DNA of 64,000 bases from contig NC_050101.1 in NCBI RefSeq assembly GCF_902167145.1, positions 114,295,789 through 114,359,788 of the forward strand, in the 5' to 3' direction. Origin of the DNA: Zea mays (lineage: Eukaryota; Streptophyta; Magnoliopsida; Poales; Poaceae). The position numbers and the translations under genes are program-made. The notes beneath the pieces are model-generated. The model searched no databases, was not told the DNA's origin, and saw nothing but the letters and a program-made list of their open reading frames with translations. This document shows, piece by piece, positions 9,661 to 20,999 of this stretch (its first letter is position 1; the number at the start of each line of letters is the position of its first letter).

Positions 9661-11311
9661 AGTTATGTAGGGTTCTACATGTTTTCAACTGATTCTCCGC
9701 GCCCGGTGATTGTAGGTGTGGTGCTCCAACTAATTCTCCTGCGTCGTGCCCACGGTGCAGCCTGGCAGAGGCGGTGGCGACGGGGAGCAACAACTATCGA
9801 GGATCGCCGTGGAGAGGGTCGTCGATGATGCAGCACATCAAGGTCCCATCCCTCTCCCTCTCTAACGCTCATGCTTCTACTCGACCCCTCCATGCTCCAA
9901 CGATCCCTCTCTGCCCCTTCGCCCAAGCGACCAGCTGCGGCTCCTCACCGAACGCCAATAGCCCCCAGCAGTTGTATTTTCATCCCAATCTTGTAGCCCA
10001 GCAGTAGCAAAAAAATTACTCAAGCTCCCTTGTTCTTTTAGGATCAACAGCAACAACAGACTAATGCTTGTAGTTACGTGACTCCACTAATAGTGGTTTA
10101 CATCAGCTGGAGTGTTAATGTAGCGCTTTTCATTGGATCAAGGGTCAAGCAGTAGTATGCTGTCCTGTTTTGATTTGTACAATGTAATTTAGTTTTAATC
10201 GTCGCTTACCATTACAATGTAGCTTGAATAGCAGGCTTGGATATTTTAATGTCATTGCCTAATGTGTTAGTTTGCCTTTGTCGTTCTTGTGTTGTTGTGC
10301 AACCTGGAGCTTTGGCCAGTAGATGGCAGGGCAGTAGCTATGGCAATATGCTTTATTTAATTATTCTTTGCAATATTATTTGCTTGATCAAAATAATTTT
10401 TTTAGATGGTGAGAAAACGTAATCGACCTTTGCCTCCATAGAGGCTATAGCTACTTATCACAACTGTTGTGAAATTATTTTGCATTACATAGCCTCCCAC
10501 CATGGCTATGAGAATGAGATTCAACTTTTGGATATACCAAAATCGTACAGAATTCGATATGATAAAATATGTAAAGATCCCAACACATGTTTCCTCCTTC
10601 TACCATAGATTATTCAATGATAAGTGCATGTCTCAATTTTCTGTGATCTCAGGTGTCTGTCCTGATCTCTGTAGTTGTAGAAGTTGAAAGAAACGCGAAG
10701 GAAATCTTAAGCAAGTGAGGTAAATTTTGCAGCTAATTTTTTTCCTTTTTAGTGCCTATACAAAACCATTTACCTTTACTGCATTATCTAAATAAGTTTG
10801 CCATGTTGATAATTGGATAGCCTATTTTTCTTTGCAGGTTTTGTTTATTCTTTCGGCTACCATGGAATTCAACCACAACTTCTAAAGAGGACAAGGTTTT
10901 CCCTTTTATGTTATTTTCACTAAAGTTTCTATTTCACAAGATAGGCAGTTACTTCTGTCATAATAATCTGACATGCTAGCACTTATGAGTTGACAGTAAG
11001 AAATCTAAATAACTACTTACAACTCTGATATTTCTTTGCCTCATACACGAATCAGAATATGCATCATTTATGAGCTCGAAGCATGATGTTTTTCTTAAGA
11101 TACCTTGTGCATCATATTTTCTTCTAGAGTATGGCAGAAGTGGAACAATTCTGAAATTTTATTTAATATATGAATTTGCCAATTCTGAAAGTGGAACATG
11201 CATTAAGGTCTTCTGTGAGCTGATTGTTACACGCATTCCTATCATCACAAAACAGAAGTTTGTATTTCACCACGGTCCTTTAACTTCCAAAAAATCATTT
11301 GTTCCCTTAAA
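9661..11311. other. Helitron filler without supported genes
   Basis: A GC-rich patch (9690-9960) with overlapping short frames on both strands is followed by AT-rich intron-like DNA. No motif was recognised. Confidence 0.3.
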
Positions 11312-11338
11312 TCTCTACTACTACATAAGACGTTAGTG

Positions 11339-12477
11339 TAGACGTTCACATTTTTTTGGTGCACGGTTCTGACATCCCCGCTCTCCTCTCTCGCGCCCCC
11401 GCTCTCTGCTGTCCGCCGCCAGAGCCGCAATCTACGCGCTATCTCGCCGCCAGGCCAGCCCCCGCTCTCCCCTCTATGCTGTCCCTCTCGCCCGCCGTCT
11501 GCGCGCTCTCTCGCCGCCATCTTCGCGCCCTGTAGTTAGCCGCGATCCATGGCAGCCATTGTCCGCGCCCACAAATCGCGCACGCTTCGTGGCAGCCGCG
11601 CCCCGCTCCCAAATTACCTCCACGCGCCCCATCGCGCCCTCCTCCCCGCGCGCTCAAATCTCGCCAGCCACTGCCTGCCGTGATCCACTGCTGCAAATCC
11701 GCCGCCATCAACGACCACCTTCCATCGACCCCGTGCCTGCCCCGCGCGCCCGTGCGTGAGCCTGCCTGCCCTGTGCCGCCGTGCGAGCCCCGTCCCGCGG
11801 GAATAAGCAAGCGCCCTCGGCTACCAAAGAGGACGCGCGCGGGCGCGACTCGCGAGAGAAGCGGTCGCAAGCACAATAGCACAAGTAGCAGCCGACCTCC
11901 TCGAACGAGCCGAGCCCTCGCCCAGTCGCCGCCGCCCGCGCCCCTCCCACTCCCCACCGCGCTTCAGCTTCAGTCGAGGCGCCACCGCCCGGTGAGCGAG
12001 AACCAACGAGCCGCCGGGCTGAAGTTGCGCGTCGCCTCGCCATCCGCCCCAGTGCGCTCCTGGGCCGCCGTCGCAGCGGGGCGGAGATCCACAGCGTACC
12101 TCCCACGGCTTCCGTCGGTTCCTGGTAACGAATCAATCCCTAGCCTCTGCGTGTGGATTGATGATGATGTTGTTGCTGCTGTTCTACGACCGGTTCCTAT
12201 CCCGCGGGATCTTCCCTCTCCCCTTCGCTCTAAGGCAAATCTAAGCCTGAATCCTTTTTTACTGGGATCGGTGGGTTCGCTTGTTGTGCATGTGGAGGGT
12301 GGACAACTTGCTGTTGTCCCAACAATTTGGGGGGCCAGCACACTGCACGTCTTTGTGTTCCAGAGGAGATTTCGAGTCTGCGATCGAGGCAGCGGCGTGT
12401 TGATAGGAGACGGCGGGAGGCGCTCGACCGACAACGAAATCATTCCAGGAGGAAGTGAAGAACCTAAACCCAAAGGT
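11339..12477 (+). other. GC-rich captured 5' block with exon-like end
   Basis: A C-rich stretch like a grass promoter/5' exon, ending in open sequence to a CCCAAAG|GTATGT donor-like site at about 12477. A frame of 270 codons (11680-12492) and overlapping frames on the opposite strand all exist because the DNA is GC-rich. No domain was recognised in any, so no protein is called. Confidence 0.35.
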
Positions 12478-13330
12478 ATGTTGTCTATTTGATACCAATT
12501 ATGTTTATCATTTTAATTGTACATGTTTGACATGAACCCTTTGGAGAATGCATTTGCCATACAATAAGTTAAAGTGGATTTTTTTTCATGTTCCTTTGAA
12601 GTTGTTGGATGTTTTCATGAGATTATGCGTGGATGTTTTCATGAGATTAATTCTAATAAGTACAGTGTTGCATAGATCATTTCATTAGATTTATTCTAAT
12701 AAGTACAGTCATGCTCATGATCATGACATTAGATTAATGCTATTCACAAACAATAGCAAATAATTTATCTACATGGGTCAGTTAGTACACCATGCGTGGC
12801 TGAACATGTGTGCATGAACTGCTAAATTTTGTTCAGCTTCTGAATACTAGGTTTTTTGTTTCCAATTTATCTAACTGAAACCTACTGCATCTAAATCCTA
12901 AGTTTTTTTGTTTCCAATTTATCTTAATTAATTGGGGTTTAGGGTTTACGTGCGTGTAGTGTTTGTTGCATCTATGTAGTGTTTGTTCCAGATTTTAATG
13001 TTTGTAATAGATGAAATAGTTTGCCAGAAATCTGGTTTTCATACATGTAAACTTTATTGATTGCTTCGTGTTTCTTGATTTTGTAGCTAGCTGTTTACGC
13101 ACATCTTTTCCTTCCACATCGTGATCCGAGTCGTGGAGATTTTGAAGATCTTAGACATCGCCGGCGAGCGAAGCCTCATCGACAACTTTGTCTGAAGCTA
13201 ACACGAGTGCATTCAAGGTACACATATCATACGCTGTCAATTAATTTTAGGTGTCTACTTAAGGATGATGGCAAAGGTGTCAGAGAGCCACTTGATGAAG
13301 TGGTCTGCGTAAGATTGCAATGGGCTCACG

Positions 13331-13436
13331 ATACCCATTCAGTCTATCTCTATTATACTCTCTAGCATTATACCCATTCAGTCTATCTCTATTATACCCA
13401 TTCAGTATGTCTCTATTATACTCTCTAGCATTATCC
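13331..13436. repeat. Minisatellite of TACCCATTCAGTCTATCTCT units
   Basis: Three copies of a TACCCATTCAGTNTNTCTCTATTATA-type unit alternate with CTCTCTAGCATTA. The 84-codon open frame across it is a repeat artefact. Confidence 0.75.
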
Positions 13437-14389
13437 TATATGGTCAGCAAGTCTGCTCACCCTTTTTCCTTGCTTTTACTCATGAGGTATATTCGCTTAC
13501 CGTCTGAACCTTTCTGCTGTTTGTTTTCATGTCATCGAAGCTTAACGATTTGTTCTTGGTACAGAATGAGATGAGCTCGAAATGCTACAAAGTCTTCCTG
13601 GTAATGTTGGAATTGTTAGGTTGTAGGTATCATTGTACCTGTTCTTCCCCTTCAGTTACCATTAACCCATGAATCTGATTACTTGTATATTTTCTGTTAC
13701 CATTACCTGTTGTCAACATTTGAGATTCTAGATGATGGTACCACACTACTCTGCTTGGCCCATCTTTTTCAGGTATGTTTGTAGTTCTTTGTTAAAACAT
13801 TATTTTCCCTCTCCTTTATAATGAATCATCGATACTAGCTTCATGTAAGCCAGCACAGTGTGGCAGCGCCAATGGCCGAGATTAGGACGTGCTCTTAGTT
13901 AATTTTAGGTGTGCTTTGTCATAAATCAAGGCTTGGAAGGGAGCTTTCTATGATTTTTTTGTCCGTTTGTTCCTCATCCTTTCATCGTTTAGTCACATGT
14001 TCTTTCCTTTCATTTTGATTATGAAGCTACAAAATATTTAGTAATGTCACACCGCTCTATGATGATCTATAGACTCATAATGTTCTTGGAAATCTGAAGG
14101 TGCTTTTCCTTGTTAATCCCTATTACTCTATATGTTCCTATTGTGGGCGTCCACAGCCTTCACCATGCCTCAGCCAACCCCACGCGCGGTGCCTCCATCC
14201 CGCCATCACCGGCCAACTATGCGCGCCGCCTACATCCCACCATCACTGGCCTTCCCCAAGCGCCGACCTTGCACCAAGATGTCCGCAGTACAAAGTTCAA
14301 CAACTCCGCAGACAACAACTATAATCATCACAGGAGTTGCTCAAATCACATGTTTTGGTCACTGATTCATGCTATTAGTAAAACAGAAA

Positions 14390-14860
14390 CTACATTACCA
14401 GGTGCCAAAATATGTCTGTTAAAACTGCAGTACAAAGTTCATTTAAATCCAAGATACATACTGTTTAAGTCTGCAAAACTATGCATCAGTAATTTAAACA
14501 GTACAAAGTTCATTTAAACAAAAATCTGATTCACTTCACCCAAAAGATGGTAATAGCAGCAGCTATCAGTAAAACAAAAACAGTAAACGGCCAGGTGCCA
14601 AAATATGTCTGTAAATACTGCAGTACAAAGTTCATTTAAATAAAAATCATTTTATCTCAGATTTTTTTTGTGTTGTAATAAACCTTTTGGGTGAACTCAA
14701 CTGGGCATCTGGTCGTGTATCAACAAACAGTAAATAAACATTTTATCAGATATATTTAAACAAAAACAGTGGTTGGATGCATCAGTAATTTAAACAGTCC
14801 AAAGTTTATTTAAACAAAAACTGTAGTACAAAGTTCACCCACATTTAGTCTGACAAAATC
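14390..14860. repeat. Cluster of interspersed short direct repeats
   Basis: AGGTGCCAAAATATGTCTGT with CTGCAGTACAAAGTTCATTT occurs near 14400 and again near 14592. GCATCAGTAATTTAAACAGT occurs near 14482 and near 14778. AGTACAAAGTTCA recurs several times in between. The pattern suggests serial local duplication. Confidence 0.75.
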
Positions 14861-15023
14861 AAGAACAAAGTTCTCGCACCTTTTGGGAAACAGTCGTTGG
14901 ATGCATACTGGTGCTTTGGATAAGGTATTTTATTTTTACTAAATATTACTACTAACAATAATCTGATACAAAGCTCTTGTAAATAAAAAATTGGTAAACG
15001 GAAACTGTAACGATCCACCACTC

Positions 15024-15180
15024 TGTTCATGGAGTCATTACTCATTAGCTCAAGTATGAACCTCCATGTTTGATTCTTGTACAAAAATTGGTGAAAGAAA
15101 TCCATGTGCACCTTGTGACTGAACAAAAGGTTTTGTTCATGGAGTCATTACTCATTAGCTCAAGTATGAACCTCCATGTT
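15024..15180. repeat. 47-bp direct repeat, 110-bp offset
   Basis: TGTTCATGGAGTCATTACTC and the bases after it to CCTCCATGTT occur at 15024-15070 and again at 15134-15180. The second copy abuts the aminopeptidase exon, so the duplication probably arose after capture or during Helitron copying. Confidence 0.9.
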
Positions 15181-15246
15181 GTTACATACCGTGAAACAAC
15201 ATTGCTATTTGATGAGATGCACTCTGCAGCTGCCAATAAGCAACGG
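15181..15246 (+). pseudogene. M1 aminopeptidase exon 1 of fragment (APM1-like)
   Basis: The frame reads VVTYRETTLLFDEMHSAAAN and KQR, the segment just before the zinc-binding motif in plant aminopeptidase M1 (puromycin-sensitive type, peptidase family M1). In the family the preceding residues are G-A-M-E-N-Y-G-L-V-T-Y-R-E-T. Here the GAMEN exopeptidase motif is not preserved upstream. The donor side is CGG|GTTGGT. Confidence 0.75.
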
Positions 15247-15547
15247 GTTGGTCACTATGCAATTGTATTATTTCAATTACTGTACTTATATACTAAGTTG
15301 ATAATGTGTAATTATGTATCTTCCCATGACATGTAAAACCATTTGAATCAGGCCACAGTGGACAATGCTGAACGTGACTGCACATCAATTTTCTTTTTGC
15401 CAAATAATTTAATAGTCATTAGTGCAGGAAGATGCGATATTATTTTGTAGTGGTTTGATCAGATTTGCAGTAGCTGTTTTATTCCCATGTGCTGTCACAC
15501 CAACTATATATAATGATGTTTTGCTATTTGTATATTTCTCTATCCAG

Positions 15548-15559
15548 GTTGCAGTTGTT

Positions 15560-15592
<33 letters not shown>

Positions 15593-15652
15593 AATTTTGT
15601 CACAATGGAATGGTGGACACATATGTGGCTTAATGAGGGCTTTGCGACTTGG
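15548..15652 (+). pseudogene. M1 aminopeptidase zinc-site exon
   Basis: Thirty-five codons beginning [20 protein letters not shown] hold the gluzincin zinc site: HELAH (HExxH) followed 18 residues later by the third ligand in LNEGFATW. Borders are TATCCAG on the left and TGG|GTAATA on the right, and the length is a multiple of three. The exon itself is intact. With only three exons remaining, no active enzyme can be made. Confidence 0.92.
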
Positions 15653-15735
15653 GTAATAAATTAGAACAAAATTAAGTAATTGCAAAGATCTATATAATTT
15701 ATGTTGTTCATATAATATTTTTCTTTCCATTGCAG

Positions 15736-15852
15736 GTGTCTTACTTAGCTGCAGATCAGTTCTTTCCTGAATGGAATGTTTGGACTCAGTTTCTAGAGGA
15801 ATCTACAATAGGTTTCAAGTTGGATGCTCTTGCAGGTTCACATCCAATTGAG
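15736..15852 (+). pseudogene. M1 aminopeptidase downstream exon
   Basis: Thirty-nine codons beginning VSYLAADQFFPEWNVWTQFL and ending DALAGSHPIE continue the family directly after the zinc-site exon. Borders are TTGCAG and GAG|GTAACA. The three exons are in order with introns retained, showing capture of genomic DNA. The following exons are missing. Confidence 0.9.
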
Positions 15853-17444
15853 GTAACAAAATTTTTTGTTACTTTGCAATGTTATGACCATATCTGTGCT
15901 CTGTGGGAATTTACAGATGTATATATTACATTCTTAGTGAATTTGGATGTTCGGTGCATTGATTGAGTGTTGATAGCTTCCCTAATTTTACCAGTCCTAA
16001 AAATAAATATGATATGATTGGCTTTACATGCATTTATTTAGTGGCAAAACATAGGTGGATAGCTCAATTGAGACTGAAGTTGGGACTTGGGATACACACA
16101 TCCCAGTTTATGTTTTATGAATGTTTTGAGTTGTTCTACTTCCTGGTGTGGTGGTACTTGCAAGCCTATTAATTAGAATATGATTAACAAAATTTTGTTT
16201 GTTCTATATTAGCAAAATTATTGATTAGAATATGATTAAAGTAGTGTGATGATGAAAAATGATATGTGGTTGTATAATGGCCAGTTTAATGCCATTATGC
16301 AAGCTGAATATTTTTTGGGGCCTGTAACATATTCTAATCAGTCAACTTGTTTGTGGCTCAATGGCGTTGGTAGAGAATGATTTAGGTAATGTAGATATTT
16401 GTTTTGCTTGGCGAGGAAATGGGCCTGCTGTTTTCTTACGGATACTTGACATTTAATCCTTTATTTTCTCAGACAGCAAGCTTGCCAAACATTCAGGAGG
16501 AGAGTTCTAGCTCTGGTCAAAAGCATGGATTTAGTTGTCAAAAGAGTCCCTTGGCAGTACTTATAACTAAAACTGTGTATAAAAGGAATTAGAGGAAAAT
16601 GTGAAGGAGAAACTCTCCCATTTTTGCCAAGTTCCGGTAGGGAAACATTTTAATTCAAAGCTTCATATGATGTAGACACTTCACTCCAGGAAGTTATTTC
16701 TTCATTGTTTTTTTGTAGGCAGCAAATATTATCACTTTGTATGATGTTTCCAGTATCTGGCGCATTCCTTTGTTGCTACATGTAAGTCACATCTGTTTTC
16801 TTTGGTCTGAGTCATTTTTGGTTTGGTATTCACATTCTCTGTTAAAACGTCATTTGTGCCCTGCAGGAACAAAAGGCTCATGAGGCTATTCTTAAAGTTC
16901 TGAATCTGGAAAGGATGGACAAAAGGCTCATGAGGCTTTGATTCATTATTTTTCAATGTTTACAAATTATTAAATAATTTTCTCCTGTTTGTGTGGTTCA
17001 AACTAAACATTTTTTACATTGTTAGAATATGACCATTATTGAGTCCCTTGGCAGTACTTATAACTGAAACTGTGTATAAAAGGAATTAGAGGAAAATGTG
17101 AAGAAGACTCTCCCAGTTTTGCCATCAACATGTGTTCCTCTCTTTTACAGTTAACTTTGTTCAGCTAGGCCTCTCTTTTTCCCTGCATACACTTTTCTTT
17201 TTCTTTTCCCTTGTCTGTGTCCACTAAAGTTATATAATTTTCAGCCTACACTTTGTGGTTCTGTTTTCTTCCTTGATATCGATAATTGTACAACACATAA
17301 ACTGCATTTCCAATTTTTCCCTTTTAGATATTAAATTTCTTTCAACTCTTTTGGGGATATGGAACTTCAGTCTCTTGTAGCTTGTGCCTGTTTCGGTTAT
17401 AGATAAAACATCAACATGTGTTCACGATTAAGTGTTCTTTGTAG
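15853..17444. other. Helitron sequence between the two captured genes
   Basis: AT-rich, no supported gene. It contains a direct repeat of about 80 bp: GAGTCCCTTGGCAGTACTTA and what follows at 16544 and again at 17041. It also contains a small duplicated AACAAAAGGCTCATGAGGCT near 16867 and 16918. Confidence 0.5.
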
Positions 17445-17499
17445 GCTAAATGCATACAGCTTGTTTGAGGTGAGAGTATCTGGTGATGGAAATTGTCAG
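17445..17499 (+). pseudogene. OTU-domain protease exon with catalytic Cys
   Basis: The frame reads LNAYSLFEVRVSGDGNCQ, ending CAG|GTACAC. D-G-N-C is the catalytic cysteine motif of OTU-family deubiquitinases, and plant members have this exon ending exactly at G-N-C-Q. The next family exon (beginning F-R-x-L-S-D-Q-L-Y) is not found between here and the following exon, so the captured gene is internally deleted. Confidence 0.8.
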
Positions 17500-17746
17500 G
17501 TACACCAACTCATGCCCATTCTATTTCAGTATTTCTTTGATACAGCAACAACAATAATAAAGCCTTATTGTCCTAAGCAACTTATCAGGCTCATTCTATT
17601 TGAGAACAAAATCAAATAAAACATTTCCTATCGAAAAAAGAATAGATGAAGTATTCAGAAACATAATTTTCTAACCATTGGTCTAATATTTTTTTCATTC
17701 CTGAGAGGCATGCATGCTTATATGTGTTGTTTTTCTCTTTTTGCAG

Positions 17747-17820
17747 CTCAAGGAATGTAACTCCTTATATGAAGGTTACATTCCAATAAAATATAAACAT
17801 TATTGCAAGAAAATGAAGAA
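17747..17820 (+). pseudogene. OTU-domain protease exon, middle
   Basis: After TTTGCAG the frame reads LKECNSLYEGYIPIKYKHYC and KKMK, characteristic of plant OTU cysteine proteases. It ends AAGAA|GTATGG. The split codon is completed by the first base of the next exon, so phase is preserved. Confidence 0.85.
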
Positions 17821-17919
17821 GTATGGATATTACTATATTAACTTTGCCGCTTCAATAATAGAAGTCCCTGAATTTGTGATTTTTCTGACTGTTGTATTAT
17901 TGAAAATAATCTTTTCCAG

Positions 17920-17968
17920 GTATGGTGAATGGGGTGACCATGTCACGCTACAAGCAGCTGCTGACAAG
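17920..17968 (+). pseudogene. OTU-domain protease exon, distal
   Basis: After CTTTTCCAG the frame reads (K)YGEWGDHVTLQAAADK and ends at AAG|GTTATT. It matches the W-G-D-H-V-T-L-Q-A-A-A-D core of plant OTU proteases. The catalytic His exon expected downstream was not found. The DNA from here to 18423 is intron-like. Confidence 0.85.
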
Positions 17969-18589
17969 GTTATTCACTTTTTATGCTATGTTTCTAACAT
18001 CATTTGCTCTACTGAAGTTTCATGCAGCCTATGTTTCTTTCGTCATTTCTTTTTCTGCATCGTTGAAACTGATCGACGGTAGTGCGTCTTTCTAATGGTC
18101 AGAGACTCAGGATCAGTTCTCCAAGTACTCCTGCACTTGGAACCATCAACAAAGAGTAAAGATGTTATTCTACGATGGCGTGTTTCATACATTATTTATC
18201 TTTATGTTATGTTTTGTTGTAGATTTTTAATTGTTATTTTCTATTTTAGTATTGCATTGTATGGTTGTTTCCTTGAAACCACATTCACACTCATCTCTAT
18301 AGCAATGAACGGACACTTTGTTATATCTTTTAAGTATGTAAACATCCAATATGAGTGATGCTAGCAAGAATATAGAATAACAAATAGTGTTTTTACATAT
18401 CTATGGATTTTATCATATTGATTCCGTAGCAACGCACGGGCATATACCTAGTTATTAATTTATGCATCTATAATTATATGTCGGTGTGTATAACTTGTGA
18501 TTATAGATTATCTATACTTTTTATATCTATGTATATTATTATTTAAAATGTATTTTATACTAATTTAATAGATGCATGTGTTTTATAAA

Positions 18590-18772
18590 AGCTCACACAA
18601 CCATTCGATTAGTTCGGAAATAGCCGAATCTGAACCTGAAATTCCGGATACACGACTTTTCAGGTATTGTAAAGCTCGTTGTACTTTTGGGTATCGTTTC
18701 CCAAAACCCAAAATTTAAATTACTCGAACTATCCAACCCGATTTTTTCGGGTAACCCTAACGTCCACCCCTA
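18590..18772. mobile_element. hAT-like terminal fragment
   Basis: The sequence contains repeated CCGAA/TTCGG and AACCCGA-type motifs and ends CGTCCACCCCTA. Reversed this is TAGGGGTGGACG, a form common at hAT transposon ends in plants. The other end and the 8-bp duplication were not found, so the left border is approximate. Confidence 0.4.
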
Positions 18773-19145
18773 CTCCTTGCACGACCAACCGCGTCCGAAG
18801 CTATAGCTAGCAGAGCTCGCCGGAGCCGACCGCCTCGCCTGCAGCAAGCGCCAACTTCTTCCTCATCGAGGGCAAGCACTTCACGGCCTTTCCCAATTTG
18901 GTCTGGTGTGCAAAACAAATTTCCCGCACTTTTTTGTACTAATTCACTATTTAGTTATCTTTGGGCACCTAGGAACAGGTGTCCAAACAAAACCTAAGAA
19001 ATTCGTGCCAAGCAACCTTGCGAGACGGAGCGCACGACCAAGTCCCTGTCGAGTAACCTTGTGAGGCAAAAGAGGGCGACCAAGTCTCCGTCGAGTAGCC
19101 TTGCGAGACGGAGCAGACGACCAAGTATTTACCGAGCAACCTTAT
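18773..19145. other. Old DNA with a short tandem repeat
   Basis: No gene. From about 19005 to 19145 there are three to four diverged copies of a unit of 40-50 bp containing AACCTTGCGAGACGGAGC and ACGACCAAGT. The Sirevirus solo LTR is inserted at its right end. Confidence 0.5.
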
Positions 19146-20671
19146 TGAAAGTCGCCTAGAGGGGGGGTGAATAGGCAAAACCTGAAAATTAAAACTTTAT
19201 CCCCCAACTAGATCCCTTGATTAGTGGTTAGAACAAGATATACAAATATCGGAGTATAAAAACTAAGTCCTTTGCTTGTAAAGAGTATTGCTTTCAAATA
19301 ATGCGGAATTGACAAAACAATACTACTAATAAGTCTATGAGAATAAAGCAAGAGGGTTTAGATAAAAAGAATAATCACTTAAGTTCTTCCTTGCAAGGTG
19401 TTGCTTTACTAAATGAGAATTTAACTTTAAGCAACACCAAATAATATTAGCAAAGAATAGTGCAAGAAGAACTTGGAAAGAGAAAGCACAAACAAATCGT
19501 GCAAGAAGAACTTGGAAGGGGAAAGCATAAACAAATCACAAGCAATAAGCACACGAGACACGGGTGATTTGTTTTACCGAGGTTCGGCCCTCGAAGGCCT
19601 AGTCCCCGTTGAGGAGTCCACTAAGGACGGGTCTCTTTCAACCCTTTCCCTCTCTCTCCACCGATCACGCAAGACCGGCGAGCTCTTCTTCTTCTCACGG
19701 ATCACTCAAGATCCCGCAAGGACCACCACACACTTTGGTGTCTCTTGCTAGCTTTACAAGCCTCCAAAACTTTGGAGGAAGTTCAATGGGAGTCAAAACT
19801 CCACGCGCAAATGAACACAAAGATGTAGTGCACACTATCTCTCAATGAATCTCACAAGGCACTAGAGCTAAATCACACGAGAGGCTTTCTTTTGCTTGCT
19901 CTCGCTTTTGTAGCACTTGTGTGGGTTGTAGTGGTCTAAATCTTGTGTATAGGATGGATCAATGAATATATGTGGTTGGGAGGGCTTGAGTATGTCAACT
20001 AGATGACTTGGAATGTTGCTTGGGCTCCCACACATTGAAGTGGCCGGTTGGGGTGGTATTTATAGCCACCAACCAAAATTGTAGCCGTTGGAGAAGTCTG
20101 CTGGCGATGGGCGCACCGGACAGTGTCCGGTGTGCTGCCACGTCATCCTCCCGTTAGGGCTTGGAGCTGGTCGACCGTTGGAGGCTTTGTCCTCATGTGG
20201 CATCGGACAGTCCGGTGCGACACCGGACAGTCCGGTGCCCCTCTGACCGTCTGCTCTGACATCTGAATTGCACTATTCACTTTGCAGAGTCGACCGTTGC
20301 GCGCAGATAGCCATTGCTCCGCTGGCGCACCGGACAGTCCGGTGGTACACCGGACAGTCCGGTGAATTATAGCAGAGGTGCGCCTGGGAAACCCGAAGGT
20401 GAAGAGTTTGAAGTCGATCTTCCCTGGTGCACCGGACACTGTCCGGTGGCACACCGGACAGTCCGGTGCGCCAGACCAGGAAGCACTTCGGTTTCCTTTG
20501 CTCCTTTCTTTTTAGCCATTTCTTTTGACTTTGTATTGGTTTGATGTGAACCTTTGGCACCTGTAGAACATTTATTCTAGAGCAAACTAGTTAGTCCAAT
20601 TATTTGTGTTGGGCAATTCAACCACCAAAATCAATTAGGAAAAGGTGTAAGCCTATTTCCCTTTCACTTAT
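19141..20671 (-). mobile_element. Sirevirus-type solo LTR with target duplication
   Basis: The LTR spans 19146-20666 (1,521 bp), TGAAAGTCGCC...CCCTTTCA, flanked by CTTAT at 19141-19145 and 20667-20671. Read on the minus strand it begins TGAAAGGGAAATAGGC and ends in a CACCCCCCCTCTAGGCG block, as in Opie/Ji-type copia LTRs. A minus-strand TATAAATA lies at plus 20057-20064. No internal region remains. It carries several copies of the palindrome CACCGGACAGTCCGGTG. Confidence 0.9.
20109..20475. repeat. Palindromic CACCGGACAGTCCGGTG cluster
   Basis: Seven copies, most perfect or nearly so, occur at about 20113, 20204, 20222, 20330, 20347, 20431 and 20453, often as close pairs. Each can form a hairpin. 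Two copies (near 20113 and 20431) carry a two-base insertion at the centre (ACAGTGT, ACACTGT). Confidence 0.9.
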
Positions 20672-20999
20672 CTAAGACTGGCGTAAGAGAAGGCCGACCC
20701 AATGATACAAGACCATGTCAGCAACACAAGACGATACAAGCCCACGTCAGCAACACAAGACGGGTCATCACCAAACTACGTCCGGGCCTCTGGTACGATG
20801 TCGAAAGGTCTCTCATGGACATTAGACAACACCTTACCACATACTGTCTCATGCGAAAATTTAAACACCTCTGTGCAAAAACCAAAAGCATATCCGCAAA
20901 AATAAATTTAAATTGTATTTAAATATGTGTAAATTGCTAGAAAATAGAAGAACAATCTATCAAACCAGTTTTATCCGCTCCCCGTGTTAAGTTTTATCT
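20672..20999. other. Unassigned sequence between LTR remnants
   Basis: Tandem-like CAACACAAGACGRTACAAGC phrases occur at 20720-20770, then AT-rich DNA. No gene is seen. Confidence 0.3.

Larger units (their letters stand above)
4051..11311 (+). mobile_element. Helitron 5' end and body with captured gene pieces
   Basis: At 4051, after an A, TCTGTACTACTTATTAAG fits the Helitron 5' consensus with one mismatch. It is followed by AAGAGTAGTCTGCC-type sequence, which I recall as common at maize Helitron starts. Downstream lie exon-sized coding pieces of unrelated host genes, still bounded by splice-site sequences, as in gene-capturing Helitrons. No CTAG end matching the 3' consensus was found before 11312. 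The element is therefore either interrupted by the Helitron at 11312-18451 or itself ends at 18451. No Rep/helicase is seen. Between the listed fragments the DNA is AT-rich and intron-like. Confidence 0.5.
12478..15134. other. Intron-like DNA and local repeats in the Helitron
   Basis: AT-rich sequence without supported genes. It includes a minisatellite (13331-13436) and a cluster of interspersed short repeats (14390-14860), listed separately. Confidence 0.35.
11312..18451 (+). mobile_element. Gene-capturing non-autonomous Helitron, both ends found
   Basis: The 5' end TCTCTACTACTACA (11312, preceded by A) matches the maize Helitron consensus TCTMTAYTAMYHNW exactly. The 3' end at 18424-18451 (CCGTAGCAACGCACGGGCAT...CTAG, followed by T) matches YCGTNRYAAHGCACGKRYAHNNNNCTAG exactly. 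Insertion between A and T is as expected for Helitrons. The 7.1-kb body holds exons of an M1 aminopeptidase and an OTU-domain protease in plus orientation with their introns, and a GC-rich 5' block. No Rep/helicase is present, so movement would depend on an autonomous partner. Confidence 0.75.

Noticed and set aside
11680..12492. 270-codon GC-rich frame in the Helitron
   Set aside because: Overlapping frames of similar length occur on the opposite strand, no domain is recognised, and a donor-like site ends the likely exon.
4051..18451. Autonomous Helitron Rep/helicase
   Set aside because: No rolling-circle HUH motif or helicase motifs were seen in any frame, so these Helitrons are treated as non-autonomous.
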